Assembly (NCBI GenBank): GCA_900547945.1
Contig: URIT01000031.1
Location: forward strand, 1-27,825
Length of the DNA: 27,825 nt
Direction: 5' to 3'
From: an uncultured bacterium
GTDB lineage: Bacteria; Verrucomicrobiota; Kiritimatiellia; RFP12; UBA1067
Below the pieces are notes generated by a model that saw only the letters and a list, made by a program, of their open reading frames with translations, had not been told where the DNA came from and ran no database searches. Shown in pieces: positions 15,603-22,965 of this stretch (the first letter of the stretch is position 1; the number at the start of each line of letters is the position of its first letter). The position numbers were made by a program, and so were the translations under genes.

Positions 15603-15847
15603 GATTCGTTCACAAGCTTCGAGACGGCCCTCGTCACGTCCGCGAGCGTGCGGATCTGGCGAAAGTCCTCGGGGTTGACCTTCTTCTTCGTCTCCTGCTG
15701 GAGGCGCACGATGAGATTGACGGCGTCGATGGAGTCGAGGTCGAGGTCCGTGAAGAGGTTCGTCTCCGGCCTGAGCGCGGCGGGGTCGCACTCGAACTCG
15801 GCGACGAGGATGTCCTTGATGGTCTTCTCGATGTCTGCGTCCGTCAT
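15599..15847 (-). CDS. Acyl carrier protein 2
   Basis: 82 residues, acidic, a complete ACP. The phosphopantetheine-attachment serine is S39 in DLDLDSIDAVNL. It starts 3 nt after the stop of the first ACP and its stop overlaps the GTG of the ligase fusion, so the three genes are translationally coupled. Paired dissimilar ACPs next to a ligase and a dehydratase are a hallmark of aryl polyene clusters. The substrate it carries is unknown. Confidence 0.93.
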   Translation of the reverse strand: MTDADIEKTIKDILVAEFECDPAALRPETNLFTDLDLDSIDAVNLIVRLQQETKKKVNPEDFRQIRTLADVTRAVSKLVNES

Positions 15848-15850
15848 GTC

Positions 15851-16117
15851 TCAGGCCTTCTGCTGTGCTTCCACGTAGTCGGCCAGCGTCTTGACCGAGC
15901 GGAAAATCTGCTTGTTGTCGGCGGGGTTGGAGGAGAAGGAAACGCCGAACGCCTTCTTCACGGCCATGCCGAGCTCCAGGGCGTCGATGGAGTCAAGGCC
16001 CAGGCCCTCGCCGAAAAGCGGCACGTCCGTCTCGATGTCCGCCGGCGTCAGATCCTCCAGGTCAAGGGCGGAGACAACCGTCTCCTTCAGTTTCGTTTCA
16101 ATTTCTTCGCGTGTCAT
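15851..16117 (-). CDS. Acyl carrier protein 1
   Basis: 88 residues from ATG at 16117; the frame is open further upstream but that extension lacks ACP features. The attachment serine is S43 in GLGLDSIDALELGMAVKKAFG, which is typical of the ACPs that partner with dedicated polyene or fatty-acid-like ketosynthases. It is the first gene of the acyl-lipid cassette. The upstream leader has only a weak SD (AGAGAAA). It differs clearly from the adjacent ACP 2, so they likely serve different steps. Confidence 0.93.
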   Translation of the reverse strand: MTREEIETKLKETVVSALDLEDLTPADIETDVPLFGEGLGLDSIDALELGMAVKKAFGVSFSSNPADNKQIFRSVKTLADYVEAQQKA

Positions 16118-16127
16118 GAATTTCTCT

Positions 16128-16136
16128 AGTTTATCA
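16128..16136 (-). promoter_or_regulatory. Possible extended -10 for the acyl-lipid cassette
   Basis: TGATAAACT on the minus strand (TAAACT at 16133-16128) lies 10 nt before the first ACP start. No convincing -35 is seen. The cassette may instead be read through from the esterase genes upstream, which are only 82 bp away. Confidence 0.3.
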
Positions 16137-16199
16137 AAAACGGGGCACCTCTGCACGCGCGCCGCGCGGGGCACGGGCTAGGGATGGCCTGGAGACGGC

Positions 16200-16817
16200 C
16201 TACAGCACGCCGAGCGAATCGATGAAGGGGAAGAGGACCGCATGGACGAGATCGGCGTTCATGCGGTGGCCGCCCTCGAAGGTCTGCGACATGCCGGGGT
16301 AGTGCCGCTCGAAGACCGGCCGCGCCTCGACGGCAAATTCGTCCGCATCGCCGAAGAGGCCGTGGCAGAAAAGCCGATCCACCTCGTCCAGCCCGTCGAA
16401 CTGGTGCGCCTCCATCTCGGCGAAGTGGGCGATGGTCTCCTTCGTGATCTGGAACGTGAGCGCGCCGTCCTGGCGGGGGTTGAGCCACTTGTGGCGTCCC
16501 ACCGAAAGACGGGAATAGAGCTTCGACATGCTGAAGAAGGGATTAATGCAGATGCGCTCGAAACCGCGCAGCTGCTGCGCGTACATCGCCCCCATCGACG
16601 TGCCGACGATGAGCGCGGGCTGCTCGCGCGCGACCAGCTGCTTCAACATCGGCAGCGCCTCCGCCGGATCGACGGGGATGTCGGGCGCCAGGACGACGAC
16701 CTTGTCCGTCCTGCGGCGGTCCCAGTACGCATGCCGCAGCAGCGCGACGGTGCCGCTCGCGCCCGAGGAGGCGAAGCCGTGGAGGTAGAGGAGCTTCTTG
16801 TGCGCGTCCACGTTCAT
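16200..16817 (-). CDS. YqiA/UPF0227-type alpha/beta hydrolase (esterase)
   Basis: 205 residues. It begins LLYLHGFASSGASG, the first strand and oxyanion loop of small YqiA/YcfP-type esterases. The nucleophile elbow is GTSMGA with S74; the acid and base are probably D157 (GDADEF) and H184 (EGGHRM). Length fits the family (about 180-200). It starts 10 nt after the stop of the two-domain SGNH esterase, so both belong to one transcript. No signal peptide, so it is cytoplasmic. Its proximity to the ACP and ligase genes would suit an acyl-thioesterase or ester-cleaving role, but this is inference only. Confidence 0.8.
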   Translation of the reverse strand: MNVDAHKKLLYLHGFASSGASGTVALLRHAYWDRRRTDKVVVLAPDIPVDPAEALPMLKQLVAREQPALIVGTSMGAMYAQQLRGFERICINPFFSMSKLYSRLSVGRHKWLNPRQDGALTFQITKETIAHFAEMEAHQFDGLDEVDRLFCHGLFGDADEFAVEARPVFERHYPGMSQTFEGGHRMNADLVHAVLFPFIDSLGVL

Positions 16818-16827
16818 CGCTCAACTC

Positions 16828-19509
16828 TCAGCGGCGCGGCGCGTAGACGATGAAGCCGCCGATTCCGAGACGGCCGCCCTTCGCGGCGAGCGTCAGCGTG
16901 TGCGGCCCGTTCGCGCAGTTCTGCACGAGCGTCGTGCGCGTCTCGGCGGCGGCGGGGACGTAGGGCGCGGCGAAGAGCGGCTGCGTCCGCCACTTCACCT
17001 GGAAGCCCGGCTTCGCCTCCTTCTTCGCGTACTTGTACTGCCAGACGCAGTTGATGTCCTTCGGGTCGAGGACGGCGCGGCCGGACTTCGAACGGAAGCG
17101 TTCGCGCGTGTTCCCCGTGCCGTCCGGCCCCGTCACGCTGCCGACGACGGAGTAGACGATCGGGTTGGCGTCCGGCTTCGTGCCCTCCAGGAAGGTGAGC
17201 GTCCAGTCCTCCGCCACCGCCGACGCGTCGATGTCCACATGGTCGACGAACGGCATCCACATCGGGCCCGTCCCCGGGCGCGTCGTGTACCACAGCTCCG
17301 GGAACGTCGCCGGATTCCGTCCGTCCAGGGTCAGCGAGCCGATCGCGTCCGCCACACCCGTCCCGTCCGACACCGCGACCACGCGGTTGCCCGTGAACGC
17401 GAGCGTGAGCGAACCGTCGGCGGCGACCTTCACGCGCGGGTCGTCGAGGGGGATCGTCTCGATGGAGCCGTTCACGGCCGGCTCGGCCTCCGCGCCCGGA
17501 AGGCGCGCCATGTCCTCGTAGATGAACTGCGCGTAGAGGTCGAGCGCGGGCGTTTTGCGGTCCATGTGGATGCCATCCGCCAGAAGGTCGTACTCGGCCC
17601 AACCGTTCCGCACCAGCATCTCGCACCACTTCCGGTTGAGGTCCACGTACATCGTGCCGTAGCGCGCCGCGATGTCGGCGATCGTCTTCGTGCGCGCGTC
17701 GCGCTCGGCGAGCATTTCGCGCGGGCGCTGACCGCGCGAGAGGTGGCTGGACCAGAGAATGATCTCGGCGGTCGTCGTCTCGCGCACCTTCTTCACGATC
17801 TCCTCGTACTTCGCGAGGCTGCCGTAGTCGTGGAAGAAGAGGAGGTCGGGATAGAACGGATAGAGGTCGCTTTCCGCCGTGCGGCTCAGGCGTTCCGCCC
17901 CGTAGCCGCCGATGGCGCGGTTCTGCACCTCGAACTTCACCGTCGGGTAGCGCCGCGTCAGCTCCTCCATCACCTGGCGCGACCAGTGCTGGCCGACGAT
18001 GGACTGACCGTAGAAGAGGATGCGCACGCGCGCGGGGCGCGCCGCCGTCGATTCCGCCATCGCCTTCATCGTCCGCTGGATGTGGCGCACGGTGGGGTTC
18101 CGGGGCGCGGCGTCGGGATCCACCGCCGGGAGGCGCTTCAGCTCGTAGCGGTGGGGCTTCGGCGTACGCAGCTTCAGAAGCGCCGCCCAGCGCGCGTCCT
18201 GGTCCCGCTCCAGCGCGGCGCGTTTGCCGTAGTCGCGGATGTAGTCGGGAAGGCGGCGCTCGAAGTAGCCGGTCTTGTCCTTGAGGCCGTCGTAGTGGGC
18301 CTGGACGGCCGCGAAGTCGTCCGGGTTCACGCCCCGGAGACGCAGATACCAGCGGGAGGCGGCGAACATGCGCAGCTCGTTCTGCTCGATCGCGCAGCAC
18401 GCGGCGTTCGCGCGCTCGACGGCGGCGGCCTGCCTGAACTGCGGCGTCTTCGGGTTCATCGCGAGGTTGACGCCGAAGCCGAGTTCGCCCGCCGTCCACG
18501 TGCCGACCTCCTCGCCGTCGATGAGAAGCGCGTAGCGGGCGCCCTTCTCAAGATCCGTGACGGCCAGCGTCTCGCGGTTCAGATCCTCAAGGATGCGCGC
18601 GAGCGGCAGGGCCGCCTCGGCGCCCTTCTGGATGGGCCAGGGGAGGGCCCGTTCCAGAACCGTGAACGCGCAGCCGTCCGCCGTCTTCGCGAAGCCGTCC
18701 ACGGCCGCGTTGACGCTCCGCGCCACGGCGCCGCTTTTCGCGGAGACGGCAACGTCGCAGACGGGGTTCGTCGCGCCCTGTGCCTTCAGGAACTCGTAGG
18801 CCATGAAGAGGTGGCCGGGCGCGGCGGGATGGACGCGGTCCGGGCGCACGAACGAGAACGCGGGATCCTTCCGCTGCTCGGCGACGACGAGGTTCTGGTA
18901 GGCGGTGTTCCAATCGACGACTTCGCTCCCGGTTTCGGCGGCGAGCGCCTTGCCGAAGTCCGCAAAGCGCTTCAGCGCCGCGACCGTGCCCTTCAGCGCG
19001 GGCGTCGGCTTCGGCCCCTTCTGCACGGCCGTCTCGTCATACGGCGTGGGGGTGAGGAACATGAGCCGCGCCCGGGGCGTCCCCGCGCGGAGCATGCACG
19101 CAAGGCGCGTCAGGTTGTTCGTGTAGGTGGCGTAGCACGCCTGCTCGCGGGCGGGAACCTGCGCGCGGTGCTTCGGGTCGGTCATCTTCACGGGGCTGTA
19201 GATGTCGCGCCACGAGTCGTTCATGCCGAACATGAGCGCGACGACGGTGGGGTCCCAACGGCGGACGTCCTCCTCGAAGCGCGTCCGCGCGGCACCCGCG
19301 TTGTCACCGCCCACGCCCGCGTTGTAGAACCGCACGGCGCGGTCCGGGTAGCGGGTGAGGTAGAAATCGGCGAGCATCTTCACGTAGGAGCCGCCGTGCG
19401 TGATCGAATCGCCCCAGAACACGACCCGGTCGCCGTCCCCGAAAGGCGCCGCCCCCGCAGCCAGGGCAAGGCAGGACGCCGCGACAATCATCAATTTATT
19501 CGCTTCCAT
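16828..19509 (-). CDS. Secreted bimodular SGNH/GDSL esterase
   Basis: 893 residues with a signal peptide (MIVAASCLALAAGAAPF). The first SGNH domain (about 25-245) is complete: GDSIT with S35, GVGGDN with N70, GMNDS with N97, and DRVHP with D224 and H227. The second (about 495-670) keeps GQSIV with S503, an RAIGGYG block and DGIHM with D645 and H648, but block III reads FHDYGS in place of GxND. The remaining 220 residues are beta-rich and end in GGRLGIGGFIVYAPRR, resembling an appended binding or jelly-roll module. SGNH enzymes of this sort deacetylate plant or host glycans; the target is not shown. ATG at 19509 lies 6 nt after a TGCTATACT extended -10 and has no SD, implying a leaderless mRNA. 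Confidence 0.85.
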   Translation of the reverse strand: MEANKLMIVAASCLALAAGAAPFGDGDRVVFWGDSITHGGSYVKMLADFYLTRYPDRAVRFYNAGVGGDNAGAARTRFEEDVRRWDPTVVALMFGMNDSWRDIYSPVKMTDPKHRAQVPAREQACYATYTNNLTRLACMLRAGTPRARLMFLTPTPYDETAVQKGPKPTPALKGTVAALKRFADFGKALAAETGSEVVDWNTAYQNLVVAEQRKDPAFSFVRPDRVHPAAPGHLFMAYEFLKAQGATNPVCDVAVSAKSGAVARSVNAAVDGFAKTADGCAFTVLERALPWPIQKGAEAALPLARILEDLNRETLAVTDLEKGARYALLIDGEEVGTWTAGELGFGVNLAMNPKTPQFRQAAAVERANAACCAIEQNELRMFAASRWYLRLRGVNPDDFAAVQAHYDGLKDKTGYFERRLPDYIRDYGKRAALERDQDARWAALLKLRTPKPHRYELKRLPAVDPDAAPRNPTVRHIQRTMKAMAESTAARPARVRILFYGQSIVGQHWSRQVMEELTRRYPTVKFEVQNRAIGGYGAERLSRTAESDLYPFYPDLLFFHDYGSLAKYEEIVKKVRETTTAEIILWSSHLSRGQRPREMLAERDARTKTIADIAARYGTMYVDLNRKWCEMLVRNGWAEYDLLADGIHMDRKTPALDLYAQFIYEDMARLPGAEAEPAVNGSIETIPLDDPRVKVAADGSLTLAFTGNRVVAVSDGTGVADAIGSLTLDGRNPATFPELWYTTRPGTGPMWMPFVDHVDIDASAVAEDWTLTFLEGTKPDANPIVYSVVGSVTGPDGTGNTRERFRSKSGRAVLDPKDINCVWQYKYAKKEAKPGFQVKWRTQPLFAAPYVPAAAETRTTLVQNCANGPHTLTLAAKGGRLGIGGFIVYAPRR

Positions 19510-19524
19510 GCCGACAGTATAGCA
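19510..19524 (-). promoter_or_regulatory. Extended -10 promoter of the SGNH esterase, likely leaderless
   Basis: TGCTATACT on the minus strand (TATACT at 19521-19516) is followed by six bases and then the ATG at 19509, which places the expected +1 at or beside the start codon. No SD precedes the ATG. The -35 region is poor (CGGCTG), as is usual for extended -10 promoters. Confidence 0.6.
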
Positions 19525-19554
19525 TAATTCCGCGAGGACAGCCGCGCTCCTGCC

Positions 19555-20406
19555 CTAACCCGCCGCCGTCAGCAACATTCCCAGCGCATGTTCCACTGCG
19601 GCGGCACGTACGGTCGCCCGGTCACCGGGGAACACCACGTTCTCGCTCGTCACGCCGCGTTCCGTGGCAAGGCCGAACCAGACATCCCCCGCCGGGTGGA
19701 CGCCATCGCCCCCCGGACCGGCCAGCCCCGTCACGGACACGGCCACATCGACCTTCAGCCGTTCGCGCGCACCACGCGCCATCTGTTCGGCGCACGCCGC
19801 GCTCACGGGCCCCACGCCGTTGAGGACCTCCTCGGACACGCCGAGGACGGCGTGTTTCACGGCATTCACATAGCTGATCACACCACCCCGGAAGACGGCG
19901 CTCGCCCCCGGTACGTCCGTGAGGGCGTGTCCGATGCCGCCCCCCGTACACGACTCCGCCGTCCCGCACGTCCAGCCGCGCGCCGCCAAGCGTTCGACGA
20001 CCCGTTCGGCGGTGGTCTTGAAGATGAGCGGCAGCACCGCGCGGTCCGCCGGACAGAAGTCAAGCCGCCGGGCCTCCTCGGCCGTGAACCAGCCGAGTTC
20101 GGCATGTTCGAGCGCCGTCGCCTCGGCGCCCTCGGCCGGTTCGCAGTCCAGGAGCGTGAGGTGGATCGTCCGGTCGGGATAGGCATGGGTGACGGCGGTC
20201 CGCGTCCGCAGATTGACGACGGGGAGGGCAATCTCCTCGCGGCATTCGCGCACAAGCGCCTGCTCGGGCGTCTCGCCGGGTTCCAGCTTTCCCCCCACGA
20301 ACTCCCAGCAGCCCGCCTGCGCCTTGCCGGCGGGACGCCGCCCGAGGAGGAACTTCCCACCCCGGCGGATGATCCCGCCCACGACCTCGGTCACGCCCGT
20401 TCCCAT
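19555..20406 (-). CDS. Nudix (MutT-like) hydrolase fused to CinA C-terminal domain (PncC, NMN amidohydrolase)
   Basis: 283 residues in two domains. Residues 1 to about 130 are Nudix: GRRPAGKAQAGCWEFVGGKL, then the Nudix box from G39 with E45, R53, E54, E57 and E58. Residues about 134-283 are the CinA C-terminal domain: AESCTGGGIGHALTDVPGAS, GGVISYVNAVKHAVLGV, VSVTGLAGPGGDG and GDVWFGL. PncC deamidates nicotinamide mononucleotide to nicotinate mononucleotide. Full-length CinA instead carries an ADP-ribose pyrophosphatase domain (COG1058) at its N-terminus, so a Nudix domain here may be a functional replacement or may clean 8-oxo-dGTP. It starts 19 nt after alsT and should share the glycine-riboswitch transcript. 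Confidence 0.9.
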   Translation of the reverse strand: MGTGVTEVVGGIIRRGGKFLLGRRPAGKAQAGCWEFVGGKLEPGETPEQALVRECREEIALPVVNLRTRTAVTHAYPDRTIHLTLLDCEPAEGAEATALEHAELGWFTAEEARRLDFCPADRAVLPLIFKTTAERVVERLAARGWTCGTAESCTGGGIGHALTDVPGASAVFRGGVISYVNAVKHAVLGVSEEVLNGVGPVSAACAEQMARGARERLKVDVAVSVTGLAGPGGDGVHPAGDVWFGLATERGVTSENVVFPGDRATVRAAAVEHALGMLLTAAG

Positions 20407-20425
20407 GCCGTCTTCCCGCGTGCGG

Positions 20426-21958
20426 TCACTCCTTGATTTCGCCGGCCTTGAGACGCCTGAAGTAGCTCTTCGTCTCCGCCACGATGAAACCCGAAAGCGC
20501 GAGGAGCGCGATCATGTTCGGCACGGCCATGAGGCCGTTGACGATATCCGCAATGCCCCACACGGCCGAGATCGTCATGTACGGCCCGATGAAGACAGCC
20601 GCGATGTAGAACCAGCGGTAGACGAGGACGGGGCCCATCCGCCCGTTCGTCAGGTACTCAAGGCAGCGCTCCGAGTAGTAGTCCCACCCGAGAATCGTCG
20701 TGAAGCCGAAGAGGACAAGCGAGACCATCAGGAGCGCGTCCGTCACGATCGGCGGCAGGAACGGGATGCCGACGGCGAACGCCTTCATCGTGGCCGCCGC
20801 GCCGGAGGCGGCGCTCGCGCTGTAGAGCTCGGACACACCCTTGAACGACTCGGCCGAAATCGGCTGGTTCGTCATTGTGAGCGCGAGGCCCGTCATCGAG
20901 CAGACGACGATCGTGTCGAGGAACGTGCCCGTCATCGAGACGAGGCCCTGGCGGACGGGCTCCTTCGTCTGCGCAGCCGCCGCCGCGATCGGAGCGGAGC
21001 CGAGGCCCGCCTCGTTCGAGAAGATGCCGCGCGCGATGCCCTTCTGCATCGCCACGATGACCGCGCCGAGCGCGCCGCCCGCCGCCGCCTGGAGGCCGAA
21101 CGCCGACTTGACGATCGTCGCGAGCGCCGCCGGAATCCTGCCGAGGTTGCAGAAGACGAGAATGAGCGAGAACGCGACGTAGAGGACGACCATGAGCGGA
21201 ATCACCTTCTCGCTCACCTTCGCGATGCGCTTGAGGCCGCCGATCACGACCATGCCGACCATGAACGCGAGCAGGATCGAGCCGAAGATTGTCGCGCACG
21301 AGTAGCTGTTGCCGAGGATCGTGAAGTTGTGGACGTCCGCCGTGTCGATGTAGCTCTTGAAGAACGTGTTGAACGAGCCGCAGATCGAGTTCACCTGCGT
21401 GAACGTGCCGATGCCGAAGAGGCCCACGAGCACGCCGAAGAACGCGAAGAGGCACGCGAGCCACTTCCACTTCGGGCCCATGCCGCGCTCGATGTAGTAG
21501 AACGGCCCGCCCAGGACGTGGCCGGTCTTCTCGTCATGCTCGCGGTACTTGACGGCCAGGAGACCCTCGGAATACTTCGTCGCCATGCCGAAGAGCGCGG
21601 CGAGCCACATCCAGAAGATCGCGCCGGGGCCGCCCGCGACGTAGGCCGTCGCGACGCCCACGATGTTGCCCGTGCCGATCGTCGCGGAGAGGGCCGTGCA
21701 GAGCGCGCCGAAGCTGGAGACCTCGCCCTTCGCGCCATGTTCGACCTTCTCGTTTCTGAACATGTACTTGAGCGCGCGCGGAAGCTGGACGAACTGCATG
21801 CCGCCGAGGCGGACCGTGAGCCAGATGCCGCCAAAGAGGATCAGGATGATCAGAAGGGGAACCGGGAATCCGGCGATCTCGAACGAAGTCCCCCAAACCT
21901 TGTCGTCAACCAGGTTCACGTAGTTCGTGAACGTATCCAGCCATGTGGCTGCCTGCAT
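20426..21958 (-). CDS. alsT: Sodium:alanine/glycine symporter (AGCS family)
   Basis: 510 residues, the usual length, with about 11 TM helices. The family signature is present: GTGNIVGVATAYVAGGPGAI, FWMWLAALFGMATKYSEG, and later IFSNEAGLGSAPIAAAAAQT. The protein imports alanine and/or glycine with Na+. Start ATG at 21958 follows AAGGAAAAAACG, and the leader upstream holds a glycine riboswitch, which points to glycine as substrate or signal. The C-terminus ends with a short charged tail (FRRLKAGEIKE). Downstream by 19 nt is the Nudix-CinA gene. Confidence 0.95.
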   Translation of the reverse strand: MQAATWLDTFTNYVNLVDDKVWGTSFEIAGFPVPLLIILILFGGIWLTVRLGGMQFVQLPRALKYMFRNEKVEHGAKGEVSSFGALCTALSATIGTGNIVGVATAYVAGGPGAIFWMWLAALFGMATKYSEGLLAVKYREHDEKTGHVLGGPFYYIERGMGPKWKWLACLFAFFGVLVGLFGIGTFTQVNSICGSFNTFFKSYIDTADVHNFTILGNSYSCATIFGSILLAFMVGMVVIGGLKRIAKVSEKVIPLMVVLYVAFSLILVFCNLGRIPAALATIVKSAFGLQAAAGGALGAVIVAMQKGIARGIFSNEAGLGSAPIAAAAAQTKEPVRQGLVSMTGTFLDTIVVCSMTGLALTMTNQPISAESFKGVSELYSASAASGAAATMKAFAVGIPFLPPIVTDALLMVSLVLFGFTTILGWDYYSERCLEYLTNGRMGPVLVYRWFYIAAVFIGPYMTISAVWGIADIVNGLMAVPNMIALLALSGFIVAETKSYFRRLKAGEIKE

Positions 21959-21972
21959 CGTTTTTTCCTTGC

Positions 21973-22077
21973 CTTTCCGTCCTTTTGCCTGAGAGATCGT
22001 CCCCGACCCTTTTCGGGGAGTTACACCTTCGGCACTCCGCACCGTCGCGGAGGTTCTCCGGACACCGCCTTCGCGGT
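21973..22077 (-). ncRNA. Glycine riboswitch (single aptamer) in the alsT leader
   Basis: Read on the minus strand the leader contains GTCCGGAGAACC, then TGCCGAAGGTGTAA, a GC-rich P3 hairpin (CTCCCCGAAAAGGGTCGGGG region), and the diagnostic CTCTCAGGCAAAAGGAC at 21995-21979, which are the conserved elements of the gcvT/glycine aptamer in order. P1 can form between GTCC and GGAC. Upstream is a 5-bp hairpin (ACCGC-GAAG-GCGGT) that may serve as the ghost-aptamer partner seen in singlet glycine riboswitches. Only about 20 nt separate the aptamer from the SD and ATG, so control of translation initiation is likelier than a long expression platform. Confidence 0.95.
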
Positions 22078-22091
22078 TTTGATGGCCGTGT

Positions 22092-22120
22092 AGTGTACCA
22101 TACGGCCGTCCCGACTTCAA
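22092..22120 (-). promoter_or_regulatory. Promoter of the glycine riboswitch-alsT transcript
   Basis: TTGAAG (22120-22115), a 17-bp spacer and TACACT (22097-22092) on the minus strand, giving a start near 22085, just before the aptamer. The -35 overlaps the stop codon of the PHP gene. Confidence 0.75.
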
Positions 22121-22965
22121 TCTATCCGATGCCCCCTTTTCACAAGGCACGCGCGAAACGGGGCGAGGAACGCCGCAGCGTCATCGGTCATCATGCCGAG
22201 CGCAACCGTGGGCTTGTTCGCTCCATGGAAGTCGCTCCCCGCCGTCACGGCAAGCCCCAACGCGCGGGCCATGCGCAGATGTTCCACGTTTTCCTCCGGC
22301 AGGTTCGCACCGTACACCGCCTCCACGGCATCGAGCCCAAGATCCTTTAACCGAATCAGCCCGGCTCGCAGCTTGGCCAGATCCTGCGTCCAGTACCGGG
22401 GATGCGCCATGACGGCGACGCCGCCTGCGGCGTGGACGACTTCGATGGCCTCCGCCTGGGAGGGATGGTAGCGCGTGACGTAAGCGGGTTTCCCATCGCC
22501 GAGGAACCGTTCGAATGCGTCCTTCACACTGCTCGCCCACCCGTGGTCCATGAGGACGCGGGCGATGTGCGGACGGGCGACGACCCGGCCATTCGCGTAC
22601 TTGAGCAGTTCCTCCTCCGCAATGGGCATGCCCAGTTCGGCGAGACGCGCGACAATTTTCCGGTTCCGCTCGTTCCGCCCCGCACGGATCTGGTCGAGAA
22701 ACGCATTCAGGCGCGGGGAGGCGGGATCGACACCCAACCCCAGAAGATGGAACTTGGCATAGCCCGCTCCCGGCTCAATGGAGAGTTCCACGCCCGCGAG
22801 GCGCAGCCCGGTCTGACCACGGCACGCCGCAAGGAAACGCGCACAGCCCTCGCAGTTGTCGTGGTCCGTCAAGGCAAAGGCCGTGAAACCGCTCCCCCTC
22901 TCCGCCAGTTCCTCAGGCGTACAGGTTCCATCCGAACACGTGCTATGGCAATGTAGATCGATCAT
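22117..22965 (-). CDS. PHP-domain phosphoesterase (YciV/TrpH-type)
   Basis: 282 residues. It opens MIDLHCHSTCSDG, the first PHP metal motif (H5, H7), followed by ALTDHDN (D-H-D), a later MAHPRYW and GSDFHG, which together supply the conserved metal ligands. This is the architecture of RNase AM/YciV-type 3',5'-nucleoside bisphosphatases and 5'-to-3' RNases, which take about 280 residues. Start ATG at 22965 follows GAGGAAAG and overlaps the histidine-kinase stop by 4 bp, so it is the last gene of the SDR-ruvC-kinase operon. A stop-overlapping promoter for alsT begins at its end. Confidence 0.88.
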   Translation of the reverse strand: MIDLHCHSTCSDGTCTPEELAERGSGFTAFALTDHDNCEGCARFLAACRGQTGLRLAGVELSIEPGAGYAKFHLLGLGVDPASPRLNAFLDQIRAGRNERNRKIVARLAELGMPIAEEELLKYANGRVVARPHIARVLMDHGWASSVKDAFERFLGDGKPAYVTRYHPSQAEAIEVVHAAGGVAVMAHPRYWTQDLAKLRAGLIRLKDLGLDAVEAVYGANLPEENVEHLRMARALGLAVTAGSDFHGANKPTVALGMMTDDAAAFLAPFRACLVKRGHRID

